From Halopseudomonas aestusnigri (GTDB taxonomy: Bacteria > Pseudomonadota > Gammaproteobacteria > Pseudomonadales > Pseudomonadaceae), in assembly GCF_002197985.1 (NCBI RefSeq), contig NZ_NBYK01000001.1:379023-443022 (forward strand): a DNA stretch of 64,000 nucleotides. The letters are read 5' to 3'. The notes beneath the pieces are model-generated. The model saw only the letters and a program-made list of their open reading frames with translations. It had not been told where the DNA came from and ran no database searches. The translations under genes and the position numbers were made by a program. Shown here in pieces: positions 41,107-50,103 of this stretch. Position 1 is the first letter of the stretch. Every line of letters starts with the position of its first letter.

Positions 41107-42450
41107 TCATGCCAGTTGGCCATCACTTGGCGTTACCCCTGATGACGTATTGCCTGCAGTCTGCCGTGCGCGCTGATACAGCGTCAGCAGCTTGGCCGGC
41201 TGGTCATATACGATGCGCTGGCCGGAGCGCAAGTCGCGGCGCATCAGCCGGATCATTTGCTCCAGAACAGGCTGGGCGAAGCTGTCGGCAGGCTGTCCGG
41301 TGACCTCTGCCAGGCGCCCGGCAATCACGGGTGCATCGCTGACAACCGGGCAGATGCGGTAACCATAGCTGCCACCGATGGCCTGGGGAACCAGATCCAT
41401 GAAGCGGTCTGGACGTTGGCGGAAGAAGCTAAGCGGCAGCCGGTAGGCGTTATTGCCGAGAATTGGCAGGTCGTCAGGTATCGCTTCCTCTTCGTCCAGT
41501 ACCTGCAGGCGGGTCGCCAGCGGCAGCAGCCGGTCGAGCCGGTAGGTAGATGCCATGTGCCGATTGCCGACCCGAACCAGATTCGCAATCAGTTCCCCCA
41601 GAGACGCATGGCCGATAATGGCTGCACGTTTGGGTAGCCCGCCCCAGGCGCCGTCTGCCCCGTTGAGCAGGGCCTCGATGACGGAGGCGTTCTCGACGCC
41701 TGCGCCGGCATGAATATGCACCAGCAACTTGAGTGGCGCAGGCAGACAGCGGCGAGCGACGGCGACAAAGGCGCCAACCTGGAACGGCAGGTAGGTGCCT
41801 CGATCATCTTCCATGCTCAGCCCGAAGATCGGCTGCTGTGCCAGCAACTGCAGTATCTCGATGGTTTCCTCCGGATTCTGGATGAAGGCATCGCAGCCAT
41901 CGACGACGTTGATCATGATCCTGGGGGCGCCGCCGTCATCGCCACTGATGTTCTGCCGCAGCCAGGCGATGCTGGCGGGAATGCTGCGGCGCAGGGTAGC
42001 AAAGTCGTATTGGCCGGCCATGCCGTCCCGGCTCAGGTAGATCTCGTGCAGCGTATTGGGCACGCGGTAGTCGCGCAACTTGAGCATCGACGGCGAGGGC
42101 ATGAATTCACCGATGTCGTTTACCAGCCCGAGATCGGTAAAGGCGTAGCAGCCGGTCATGTCGACCTGATGGTCGCGCAGGTAGATCATAAAGTCGTCGT
42201 CGACTTCCAGCTCGTCGGGCATGGCGTAGTCGAGGGTGCCCAGCAGAATGTTGCGAAAACCGAATTCGCGCAGCTTTGGCAGGATCGCCAGCTTGTCCTG
42301 CAGCGTCTGACCAACCCGGGCGCCAACCGGATTCTCGCGCAGCGACAGGTCGATAAAGAACGGATCAATAGAGCACAAGCGGTCAATCTTGTTCTGCGCA
42401 CCAGCCAAAATGGCGCGGGCGTCGGCAAGCAGCTGATTGTCTGACATCAT
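41107..42450 (-). CDS. DRE-TIM metallolyase-like protein of unknown function
   Basis: 447 aa, soluble. The pattern resembles the HMG-CoA lyase / isopropylmalate synthase superfamily. FIDLSLREN sits where DxxLRDGxQ is expected, HIHAGAGVENASV carries the HxH metal pair, and GHASLGELI sits where the GNxxLEE motif lies. The Asp of the DRE motif appears replaced by Glu, and the later Asn by His, so activity is uncertain. The first of two ATG codons (42450) has GGAAGG upstream. I cannot name a substrate. Confidence 0.6.
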   Translation of the reverse strand: MMSDNQLLADARAILAGAQNKIDRLCSIDPFFIDLSLRENPVGARVGQTLQDKLAILPKLREFGFRNILLGTLDYAMPDELEVDDDFMIYLRDHQVDMTGCYAFTDLGLVNDIGEFMPSPSMLKLRDYRVPNTLHEIYLSRDGMAGQYDFATLRRSIPASIAWLRQNISGDDGGAPRIMINVVDGCDAFIQNPEETIEILQLLAQQPIFGLSMEDDRGTYLPFQVGAFVAVARRCLPAPLKLLVHIHAGAGVENASVIEALLNGADGAWGGLPKRAAIIGHASLGELIANLVRVGNRHMASTYRLDRLLPLATRLQVLDEEEAIPDDLPILGNNAYRLPLSFFRQRPDRFMDLVPQAIGGSYGYRICPVVSDAPVIAGRLAEVTGQPADSFAQPVLEQMIRLMRRDLRSGQRIVYDQPAKLLTLYQRARQTAGNTSSGVTPSDGQLA

Positions 42451-42620
42451 GGTGTGACCTTCCATGCTGGTCAAAAAACACTCTGTATAGCATTGTGCTG
42501 CCTGGTCAGCCAGTGTTCAGATGTATACAGGTGCGACCAAAGGACACTGCCGGGATGTCATCTTGCTGTGGAATGATGCGGCGTTTTGCGGAGTTTCTCG
42601 CTGATTCAAGGACGCCTCTC

Positions 42621-43883
42621 ATGACCACTTATCTTATTTCACCCGTACGTTGCTGCCTGGCTGGTCTTGCCATGCTCTGGGTCGGCCTTGCCGGCGCGGC
42701 CGAGCCGATTGCCATTGGCCTTAATCTGCCACGCACCGGCCAGTATGCCCAGGAGGGCTTGATGCAGATGCGCGGCGCAATGCTCGCGCTGGACGAGATT
42801 AATCAGGCCGGCGGGGTACTGGGACGTCCACTGGAGCTGCTGGAGCGCGACAGTGCGTCCAATCCCGAGCGGGCTGTGCGCAATGTTGACGAACTGGCCG
42901 ATGCCGGTGCGCGCATGCTGTTTGGCGGTGCCAGCAGCGCCGTGGCCATTGCCGCAGGCAAGCGCGCCCGCGATCGTGGCCTGCTGTATTTCGGCACACT
43001 GACCTATTCCAACGACACCACTGGGCGCGATGGCCAGCGATACATGTTCCGCGAGAGCTACAACGCCTGGATGGCAGCGCGGGTACTGGCGGCACAATTG
43101 CAGGATCAGTACGCCGGCAAGCGCTACTACTACGTGACCGCGGACTACACCTGGGGCCACAGTACCGAGGAGTCGATGCGCCACTTTACCGGCACGGATG
43201 ATTTGGCGGTGCACGGAGCTGTGCGGATACCGTTCCCGAATGCGTCGCTGCGTGAACTGCGCGAGGCGCTGCAGCAGGCCCGTGCTGCCGAGCCCGAGGT
43301 GCTGGTGCTGGTGCTCTTTGGTGATCAGATGGTCAAGGCGATGGGCCTGGTTCGTCAGCTCGGCTTCGAGAACGTGCAGGTGGTGGTACCCAATCTGACC
43401 CTGAGCATGGTCGAGCAGGCCGGGCCGTCAGTCATGGCCGGCGTGCTGGGTGCGGTGCCATGGACCTGGAATGTACCGCGCGAGTTCGGCTTTGAACGGG
43501 GTGAGCAATTTGTCAGTACCTTTGCCGAGCGCTATCAGACTTATCCTTCCAGCTCGGCCGCATCGGCTTACAGCATTGTCTACCAGTGGGCTGATGCGGT
43601 TGCGCGCAGCGGGTCGCTTGATAGCGAAGGGCTGATTCGTGCGCTGGAAGGGCACAGCTATCAACTGCTGAAGGATACCCAGACCTGGCGTGCATTCGAC
43701 CATCAGAACCTGCAGACCGTCTACGCGGTCCGTATCAAGCCCCGTTCCGAGGTGATGGCTGATCCGCTGCGCCAGGATTACTTCCAGATCATCGGGCAAC
43801 TCTCCGCTGAAGAGGCGGCGCAGACGCTGGAGCAGTGGCAGGCCGAGCGCAAGGCGGCCGGTCAGCCCCTGCGCTTGCGCTAA
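42621..43883 (+). CDS. periplasmic substrate-binding protein (type 1, Leu/Ile/Val-binding-like), orphan
   Basis: 420 aa exported protein with a signal peptide (CCLAGLAMLWVGLAGAAEPI) and a type 1 periplasmic-binding fold (IAIGLNLPRTGQYAQEG, DEINQAGGVLGRPLELLERD). It resembles branched-chain amino acid or amide receptors. No permease or ATPase genes are nearby, so it may serve a distant transporter or act as a sensor. The ATG at 42621 follows AAGGA. It is divergent from the DRE-TIM-like gene. Confidence 0.85.
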   Translation: MTTYLISPVRCCLAGLAMLWVGLAGAAEPIAIGLNLPRTGQYAQEGLMQMRGAMLALDEINQAGGVLGRPLELLERDSASNPERAVRNVDELADAGARMLFGGASSAVAIAAGKRARDRGLLYFGTLTYSNDTTGRDGQRYMFRESYNAWMAARVLAAQLQDQYAGKRYYYVTADYTWGHSTEESMRHFTGTDDLAVHGAVRIPFPNASLRELREALQQARAAEPEVLVLVLFGDQMVKAMGLVRQLGFENVQVVVPNLTLSMVEQAGPSVMAGVLGAVPWTWNVPREFGFERGEQFVSTFAERYQTYPSSSAASAYSIVYQWADAVARSGSLDSEGLIRALEGHSYQLLKDTQTWRAFDHQNLQTVYAVRIKPRSEVMADPLRQDYFQIIGQLSAEEAAQTLEQWQAERKAAGQPLRLR

Positions 43884-43890
43884 GCGACGC

Positions 43891-44910
43891 TCAAAACCCC
43901 TGTTGCTCCAGCAGTGTCGCCAGCTGCTGGAGAATCCCGATGCCCTGCACGTCGGTTTCAAGCCAGGGCAGTTGCGGACGCGGCAGGTGGCCAAGCTCGC
44001 CATCAATGCGCTGCAGGTAGCTGGCTTCCTGCAGCCGACGTTGTTGCAGGAAGTGGCCGTCGGCGTTGTCGGGTATGACCCGGTTGACCAGCGCCGCAGC
44101 GACCGGAATCTGCGCCTGCTGCAGACTCTCTACTGCCCGTACCGTCTCCAGAATCGGTAGCCGCTCGGCTGTCAGCACAAACAGAAAACCGCTGGTTGCT
44201 GGATCCTCCAACTGGCGGCGGGCCTGGTGAAACAGCCGCCTGCGGTTGCGCAGGGCTTCGGCAACGCTGCGGGTGCGCTGATCCAGACCGCTTAGCGGAT
44301 CCTCGTTGGGGTCGTCAAACGGGCTATTGAGATCACGGCCGCTGCGCGGGGTCAGGTGCTGCAGCACCTTGCCCAGCTCGGCGGACTTGCGGTTGTGGCT
44401 GAGCAGGCCATCGGTCCAGGCGGCCATAGCCTCAGGCAGGGTGAGCAGGCGCAGGGTGTGCCCGGTCGGGGCAGTGTCGAAGATAATCAGGTCGTAGTCG
44501 TCCGGCGGTGCGGTGACCAGTCTGGCAATGCGCTCGAGCAGTGCCGCTTCCTGAGTGCCCGGTGAATGGCGGGTCAGCTGCATTTGCCGGGTGAGTTCAG
44601 TCAGCATCTCAGGTGCTGCCAGCTTGCGCATTTGCTCAATCACCCGCTGCAGGTGGGCGTCCACCTCGGCATCGGGGTCGATTTCCAGCGCGTCCAGATT
44701 GGGCAGCAGGCGTCTGGGGCGATCATCCAGCGGGCGGTCGAACACATCCCCCAGGCTGTGCGCCGGGTCAGTCGAGACGATCAGGCAGCGCTGCCCCCGG
44801 CTTGCCGCGAGTACGGCCAGTGCCGCGGCGACCGTGGTTTTGCCGACGCCGCCCTTGCCGCCAACCCACAGCAGGCGGCGTTGCAGCAGGTCAAGGTGGG
44901 TAGTGGAAAT
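43891..44910 (-). CDS. ArsA/GET3-family ATPase with an apparent ATT start
   Basis: About 339 aa. The deviant Walker A GGKGGVGKTT (residues 17-26), the switch region STDPAHSLGD and the signature DTAPTGHTLRLL are all intact. In this frame the first ATG, GTG or TTG (GTG at 44745) lies after the P-loop and cannot be the true start. Upstream only ATT at 44910 is well placed: GGGAG lies 7 bases before it. The ATT start is inferred. The gene follows the cory-CC-star gene by 14 bases. No arsenic genes are nearby. Confidence 0.85.
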   Translation of the reverse strand: MSTTHLDLLQRRLLWVGGKGGVGKTTVAAALAVLAASRGQRCLIVSTDPAHSLGDVFDRPLDDRPRRLLPNLDALEIDPDAEVDAHLQRVIEQMRKLAAPEMLTELTRQMQLTRHSPGTQEAALLERIARLVTAPPDDYDLIIFDTAPTGHTLRLLTLPEAMAAWTDGLLSHNRKSAELGKVLQHLTPRSGRDLNSPFDDPNEDPLSGLDQRTRSVAEALRNRRRLFHQARRQLEDPATSGFLFVLTAERLPILETVRAVESLQQAQIPVAAALVNRVIPDNADGHFLQQRRLQEASYLQRIDGELGHLPRPQLPWLETDVQGIGILQQLATLLEQQGF

Positions 44911-44924
44911 ATTGACTCTCCCGG

Positions 44925-45206
44925 TCAGCAGCAGCGGAAATGGTCCAGCGGCGAGTGTTCCATACCCATGCGCCGGTGCCAGTCGTGGAAGCGTTCAAGC
45001 AGCAGCGGCTGCAGCTCCAGCGTGTAGTAGGAAGCCGGGTTGGGCACGCCCATCATCTCGCTGAACACCAGCAGCATGAACAGATCATCATGGTCACGCC
45101 GGCTGCGGGCAATCGCGCCCCGGTAGCGGGAGCTGTAGGCCTCTTCCAGGAAGAAGCGCGCCTGACTCAGCCAGGCGCGCCATTTCTCGCCACGGTCAGC
45201 GGCCAT
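44925..45206 (-). CDS. cory-CC-star protein
   Basis: 93 aa, soluble and mostly helical, ending ...DHFRCC at the stop. The Cys-Cys C-terminus and the position between cstA and an ArsA-type ATPase match the family named cory-CC-star. Its function is unknown. GGAG lies 8 bases before the ATG, and the start overlaps cstA by 11 bases, so it is likely coupled. Confidence 0.85.
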   Translation of the reverse strand: MAADRGEKWRAWLSQARFFLEEAYSSRYRGAIARSRRDHDDLFMLLVFSEMMGVPNPASYYTLELQPLLLERFHDWHRRMGMEHSPLDHFRCC

Positions 45207-46881
45207 CGGCTTGCTCCGCTGCCGCCAGTGCCAAGTGCCGTTTCAGCGCCGCAGCGCACTCCAGCGCGACCAGAATGGCGGCAATCAGCACGACGATATC
45301 CAGCGCAAGCAGGAAGTAGTTCTGCTGGTCGTAGAAGGTCTTGAGCTGGATCACCAGCGCGGTCACCGTCATCACCAGCAGGAAGCACAGCGGCAGCAGG
45401 GTGTACCACATGGGGCGGCGGTAGTGCACCAGCATCACCGTAATCACCAGCAGGGTCAGGCCGGCGAGCAACTGGTTGGTGGTGCCGAACAGCGGCCAGA
45501 TGATCATGCCGCCGGAGCCGTCCGCACCGCCAGCGCCGAAGGCCAGCAGCAGGCAACTGCCGATCGCCAGCAGGGTGGCGGGCAGCGGTTTCTTCATCCA
45601 CTCCTGATGATAGATCTCGCCCCATTCCTGGAAGATATAGCGCTGCAGACGCAGCCCGGTGTCCATGGTAGTGCCAGCGAACAGTGCGGCCATTACGGTC
45701 AGCAGGGTGGCGGCGGTCACTTCGGGCAGGCCCAGACCGTTGTGGATGACGTAGGCGCCGCCCTGCACGAAGGCGGTGACGCCGCCCTGGCCAAAGGCGC
45801 TGTACATGGCTTTCCAGTCTGTCAGGCTGGCAAAGCCGGCACAGGCAACCAGAATCGCTGCCAGTGACAGGCAGCCTTCACCGATGGCACCGAAGTAGCC
45901 GACGAAGCGGGCGTCGGTTTCCTTGTCGAGCTGCTTGGACGTGGTGCCGGAAGACACCAGACCGTGGAAGCCCGAAATGGCGCCGCAGGCGATGGTGACA
46001 AACAGTAGCGGCACAATCGAGGGGGTGCCGGCAGGCACATCATCGTTGATCATCGGTGCGACCAGCGCCGGGTTCAGCAGCATGATTGCGCCGTACAGAA
46101 TCAGCAGGCCGACGAACAACTGCAGGCCGTTGATGTAATCACGTGGTTGCAGCAGCATCCACACCGGCAGCACAGACGCGACGCCTGCGTAGAGGAACAG
46201 CAGCAGAATCCAGATGGCGTTGCCCGAGAGTCCCGCAATCTCGGCCGGCATCTGAATCGGCACCGACGGGCCGGCCCAGATCAGCGCGTAGAGCGCGACG
46301 ACGCCAACTACCGATACTACCGGCAGGCTGATCATGCGGCGATAGATCAACTGGCCGACGATCAATGCGACGACAATCGCACCCCAGACTGGCAGTACGG
46401 CAGTCGGGAAGCTCATCATCAGCTTGGCGATGACCACCGCAAAGACGGCGTTGACCATCAGCAGCACCAGGAAAATCACGATCATGAAGATGCTGCGGGC
46501 ACGCTTGCCCACTACGTCGCCGGTTAGCGAGCCGACCGATTTGGCCTTGTTGCGCACACTGGCCCAGACCGCGCCCATATCGTGGACGCCGGCGAAGAAA
46601 ATGGTGCCCATCACCACCCAGATGAAAGCCGGAAGCCAGCCCCAGATGACTGCAATGGCCGGCCCGACGATGGGCGCGGCGCCGGCGACGGAGGTGAAAT
46701 GGTGACCCCACAGCACAAAGCGGTTGGTCGGAACAAAGTCGATGCCATCCTCGAATTCGTGCGCTGGTGTACGAAAATCCGGGTCGAGGCGATAGATCCG
46801 GTTGGCAATGAAACGGGAGTAGATGAAGTACCCGAGGGTCATCAATCCCAGCCCGATCAGTAGCAAAATGGCTGCACTCAT
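45196..46881 (-). CDS. cstA: carbon starvation protein A (CstA family transporter)
   Basis: 561 aa with about 14-16 membrane segments. The family motif HHFTSVAGAAPIVGPA is intact, and GVHDMGAVWASVRNKAKS follows. It is shorter than E. coli CstA (about 700 aa), matching the short subfamily. CstA and BtsT relatives import pyruvate or peptides under carbon limitation. Downstream are cory-CC-star and the ArsA-type ATPase, not yjiX. Confidence 0.93.
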   Translation of the reverse strand: MSAAILLLIGLGLMTLGYFIYSRFIANRIYRLDPDFRTPAHEFEDGIDFVPTNRFVLWGHHFTSVAGAAPIVGPAIAVIWGWLPAFIWVVMGTIFFAGVHDMGAVWASVRNKAKSVGSLTGDVVGKRARSIFMIVIFLVLLMVNAVFAVVIAKLMMSFPTAVLPVWGAIVVALIVGQLIYRRMISLPVVSVVGVVALYALIWAGPSVPIQMPAEIAGLSGNAIWILLLFLYAGVASVLPVWMLLQPRDYINGLQLFVGLLILYGAIMLLNPALVAPMINDDVPAGTPSIVPLLFVTIACGAISGFHGLVSSGTTSKQLDKETDARFVGYFGAIGEGCLSLAAILVACAGFASLTDWKAMYSAFGQGGVTAFVQGGAYVIHNGLGLPEVTAATLLTVMAALFAGTTMDTGLRLQRYIFQEWGEIYHQEWMKKPLPATLLAIGSCLLLAFGAGGADGSGGMIIWPLFGTTNQLLAGLTLLVITVMLVHYRRPMWYTLLPLCFLLVMTVTALVIQLKTFYDQQNYFLLALDIVVLIAAILVALECAAALKRHLALAAAEQADGR

Positions 46882-46921
46882 GCTGTGGCTCCAGTGTTAT
46901 AAGTTTTGTCGGATAGCCTGT

Positions 46922-46954
46922 CGGAGCGTCTGCTCCGCCGCACTGCCTACTATA
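46922..46954 (-). promoter_or_regulatory. cstA leader hairpin and likely -10 box
   Basis: A perfect 6-bp stem (CGGAGC, 4-base loop, GCTCCG) lies at 46922-46937, about 41-56 bases before the cstA start. TATAGT on the minus strand (46954-46949) is a likely -10. No good -35 is present, which would suit an activated promoter, but no activator site was recognised. Confidence 0.35.
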
Positions 46955-47036
46955 GCCCAGTGCGGGCCGGCGGGTCGTCTGGAAGAACAGGGCAATGTGC
47001 AGCAGGCACGCAGCAGCCTGATATCAGGTCAGTAGG

Positions 47037-47630
47037 TCAACGGCTCGCCAGATACAGTCCGCAGCCAATCAGCAGCCCGCCCCCCAGACGTTGAAGCCCC
47101 CGGCTCTGGCGGGGCAGGGCAAGGCGACTGCCAAGCACCGCATAGAGTGTCTTGACCAGCAGCAAGGCCACTGCGGTGGTGATCAGTACTTGCAGCGCTA
47201 CCCCGGGCGACAGTGGTGTGGTTACAAACAGGGGCAGGAAGCTGGCGTAGAAGATCAGGGCCTTGATATCGCCGAGGGTAAGCAGCAACCCCGCGATCAG
47301 ACTGTGCCAGCTGCTGCCGGTCGAAACGGGCAGTGCCCGCTTTGTATGCGGTTGACGCCACAGGGACCAGCCAAACCAGATCAGGTAGGCCGCTGCCAGC
47401 CAGCGCAGCAGGTTGAACACCCCTCCCAGGCTGTCGATTACCACCTGCCAGCCCGCCAGCGCCAGCGCGGCCAGCAGCAAATCGCCGAGGGTGATGCCGA
47501 TTGCTGCCGCAACACCCTGGCCAACGCCGCAGCGGGCGCTGCGCACAACGACCAGCGCCACACTGCTGCTGGGCAGTGCCGCCAGCACCGTCAGGGCAAG
47601 AAACAGCGAGAGCAGCTCGCCGGCGTTCAT
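47037..47630 (-). CDS. LysE-family amino acid exporter
   Basis: 197 aa with six membrane segments and the family's GITLGDLLLA-type motif. It is expected to export an amino acid or homoserine lactone-like compound; the substrate is unknown. Its start shares one base with the stop of the DUF1272 gene, so the two are coupled. Confidence 0.88.
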   Translation of the reverse strand: MNAGELLSLFLALTVLAALPSSSVALVVVRSARCGVGQGVAAAIGITLGDLLLAALALAGWQVVIDSLGGVFNLLRWLAAAYLIWFGWSLWRQPHTKRALPVSTGSSWHSLIAGLLLTLGDIKALIFYASFLPLFVTTPLSPGVALQVLITTAVALLLVKTLYAVLGSRLALPRQSRGLQRLGGGLLIGCGLYLASR

Positions 47631-47863
47631 CAGTGGATATGTGGCTTGAGCACCCGGTCACTGCTGGCCGGGTAGCGTTCAAGCAGATGTGCCGGGCGAG
47701 TCGGGCGGGTGACCAGGTTGCCGCCGCAGTTCGGACAGCAGCCTGCGAAGCGCTGCGCGCAGTCGTGGCAGAAGGTGCATTCGAAGCTGCAGATCAGAGC
47801 ATCGGATGCATCGGCGGGCAGGTCGCGGTCGCAGCATTCACAGTTGGGGCGCAGTTGCAGCAT
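47630..47863 (-). CDS. DUF1272 cysteine-rich small protein
   Basis: 77 aa with four CxxC-type pairs (NCECCDRDLP, CSFECTFCHDC, CCPNCGGNL), so it probably binds zinc. It matches DUF1272, function unknown. The ATG at 47863 starts the conserved region. A TTG at 47878 is the alternative, and neither has a clear Shine-Dalgarno. It lies directly upstream of the LysE-type gene. Confidence 0.85.
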   Translation of the reverse strand: MLQLRPNCECCDRDLPADASDALICSFECTFCHDCAQRFAGCCPNCGGNLVTRPTRPAHLLERYPASSDRVLKPHIH

Positions 47864-47977
47864 GGCAGATACCGGCAAGATGATTATTTGCAGTTATAGC
47901 AGTGGCTGATGCCCGATGAAACCCGCTGTATATGGTGTAGTCTCATCCGTTAAACCCAGTCAAACGTGAGTAACACC

Positions 47978-48634
47978 ATGCAGAACCTGACCATTGATAT
48001 CGTCTCCGACATTGCCTGCCCCTGGTGCGCCATCGGCTATGCTCGCCTGGAGCAGGCTCTGGCGGCGCTGGAAGGCGAGGTGGAAGCAAAGGTGGAGTGG
48101 CACGCCTTCGAGCTCAATCCCGATCCGGCCCAGCGGCCGATGCCGATTGTCGAGGCGCTGTGCCGCAAGTACGGTCGTGGCGAGGCCGAGGTGCGGGCGG
48201 CGCAGGATGACATGATTCGTATCGCCACCGGTCTCGGGCTGAATTTCACCCATATGCAGGAACGCTACACCGCCAATACCTTCGATGGTCACCGCTTGGT
48301 GAAGTGGGCGGCTGAGCATGATCGCCAGACGGCGATGAAACAGGCTCTGTTCGACGCCTACTTCGGAGCGGCAAAGGACGTCAGCAACAGGGACGTACTG
48401 CTCGATGCCGTGCGTGCCGCCGGGCTCGATGCGGCAGAGGCCGAGAAGGTGCTGGCCAGTGACAGGTTCGCCGACATTGTTCGCGCCGACGAGGCGCACT
48501 GGCAACAGGCGGGTATCTCCTCGGTACCGGCCTTCGTGATCAACGGCCAGTACCTGATTTCCGGGGCACAGGAACCGGAGTATCTGGTTCAGGCGCTGCG
48601 CGAGATTGCCGGACGCCAGGGGGCGCCGGCCTGA
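47978..48634 (+). CDS. DsbA-family oxidoreductase (FrnE-like)
   Basis: 218 aa cytoplasmic thioredoxin-fold protein of the FrnE/DsbA-like family, with active site CPWC (IACPWCAIGY) near the N-terminus and cis-Pro region ISSVPAFVINGQYLISGAQ. No signal peptide is present. The ATG at 47978 is used, with GTGAG upstream. A GTG at 47966 is also in frame. Confidence 0.9.
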   Translation: MQNLTIDIVSDIACPWCAIGYARLEQALAALEGEVEAKVEWHAFELNPDPAQRPMPIVEALCRKYGRGEAEVRAAQDDMIRIATGLGLNFTHMQERYTANTFDGHRLVKWAAEHDRQTAMKQALFDAYFGAAKDVSNRDVLLDAVRAAGLDAAEAEKVLASDRFADIVRADEAHWQQAGISSVPAFVINGQYLISGAQEPEYLVQALREIAGRQGAPA

Positions 48635-48735
48635 TCGCCAGAGGGCTCTGATATGGAATTGGCAGGGCCTGCAGCAAGGGTGAAATATTCTCCTGTCAGC
48701 ATGAGGCTTACGGATGTCCTTACAGAAGGTATTTC

Positions 48736-50097
48736 ATGGCAACGTCCCCCTCATCTGAAACCCTGCCTCCGGGCCCGTCTGATGTGAGTCGCCGAGAGGC
48801 ATTCGGCTTCTGGTTGAAGCTGGGGTTTATCAGTTTCGGTGGCCCTGCCGGGCAGATCGCATTGATGCATGACGAGCTGGTTTCCCGGCGTCGCTGGTTA
48901 TCCGAGCGGCGTTTTTTGCACGCCCTGAACTACTGCATGCTGCTGCCCGGGCCGGAGGCGCAGCAGTTGGCGACTTATCTGGGCTGGTTGCTGCATCGCA
49001 GTTGGGGTGGGGTGGTGGCTGGGCTGCTGTTTATTCTGCCATCGCTGGGTTTGCTGATCTTGCTGGCCTGGGTGTATCTGGTTTACGGCGACGTGCCGCT
49101 GATTGCAGGGGTGTTCTACGCGATCAAGCCGGTGGTGGTGGTCGTGGTTGTTCAGGCGGCCTGGCGGGTCGGCGGCCGGGTGTTGCATAACCGCTGGCTC
49201 TGGGCGATTGCGCTGGCCGCTTTCGCAGCGATATTCGCCTTGCAGCTACCTTTTCCGCTGATCGTGCTGGCGGCGGCGGTGGCGGGCACGGTGGGCGGGC
49301 GATTGCGGCCGTTGGCCTTTTCGCCTTCGGCGACGGCCCGGGCGCCGTCTGATGGCGGCAGGGATGCGCTGCTGAATGATCATAGTCCGATACCTGAGCA
49401 TGCCCGCTTCAGCTCGTGGCGCCTGCTTCGAGTTTTGCTGATCGGGGCTGCGCTTTGGGTCTTGCCGATGGGGCTGCTGACGTTATGGCAAGGCTGGCAT
49501 GGGCCGTTGACCCAGATGGCCTGGTTCTTTACCAAGGCAGCCTTGCTGACCTTCGGGGGGGCCTATGCGGTGCTGCCCTATGTTTATCAGGGGGCTGTAC
49601 TGCAATACGGCTGGCTCTCGCCGCTGCAGATGATCGACGGGCTGGCGCTGGGCGAAAGCACCCCGGGACCTTTGATCATGGTGGTGGTGTTTGTCGCGTT
49701 TCTTGGTGGCTATCAGGGCGCATTTTTAGGTGCTGACCAGGCGCTGGCTGCTGGCATGCTGGCGGCGCTGCTGGTCTGCTGGTTCACTTTTCTGCCGTCG
49801 TTTCTGTTTGTACTCGGCGGTGCGCCGCTGATCGAAGCTACCCGTGGCGAACTGCGTCTGACTGCCGCCCTGACTGGCGTAAGTGCTGCTGTTGTGGGCG
49901 TTATCGTCAATCTGGCGCTGTTCTTCGGCTGGCACGTTTTCATGCCTGCCGAGGCTGCCGGGCCGGACTGGCTGGCACTGGGCATCGGGCTGATCGCGGC
50001 CGGTCTGCTGTTTGGGAGGGGCTGGACGGTGCTGCAGACCCTGCTGCTTGGTGCCGCAGCAGGGCTCTTGCTTGGCGTATCAGGGCTGTTGTCCTGA
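48736..50097 (+). CDS. chrA: chromate transporter, two-domain ChrA
   Basis: 453 aa long-form CHR protein with two homologous membrane halves. FWLKLGFISFGGPAGQIALM in the first half matches AWFFTKAALLTFGGAYAVLP in the second. LPGPEAQQLATYLGW and ESTPGPLIMVVVFVAF are typical. It is expected to export chromate. An AAGGT precedes the ATG. It converges with yhhQ. Confidence 0.92.
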   Translation: MATSPSSETLPPGPSDVSRREAFGFWLKLGFISFGGPAGQIALMHDELVSRRRWLSERRFLHALNYCMLLPGPEAQQLATYLGWLLHRSWGGVVAGLLFILPSLGLLILLAWVYLVYGDVPLIAGVFYAIKPVVVVVVVQAAWRVGGRVLHNRWLWAIALAAFAAIFALQLPFPLIVLAAAVAGTVGGRLRPLAFSPSATARAPSDGGRDALLNDHSPIPEHARFSSWRLLRVLLIGAALWVLPMGLLTLWQGWHGPLTQMAWFFTKAALLTFGGAYAVLPYVYQGAVLQYGWLSPLQMIDGLALGESTPGPLIMVVVFVAFLGGYQGAFLGADQALAAGMLAALLVCWFTFLPSFLFVLGGAPLIEATRGELRLTAALTGVSAAVVGVIVNLALFFGWHVFMPAEAAGPDWLALGIGLIAAGLLFGRGWTVLQTLLLGAAAGLLLGVSGLLS

Positions 50098-50103
50098 TAC
50101 CGC

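Noticed and set aside
43891-44745. ArsA-type protein starting at GTG 44745, or a frameshifted pseudogene
   Set aside because: The P-loop is in the same uninterrupted frame upstream, so neither truncation nor a frameshift is needed. A rare start codon explains it better.
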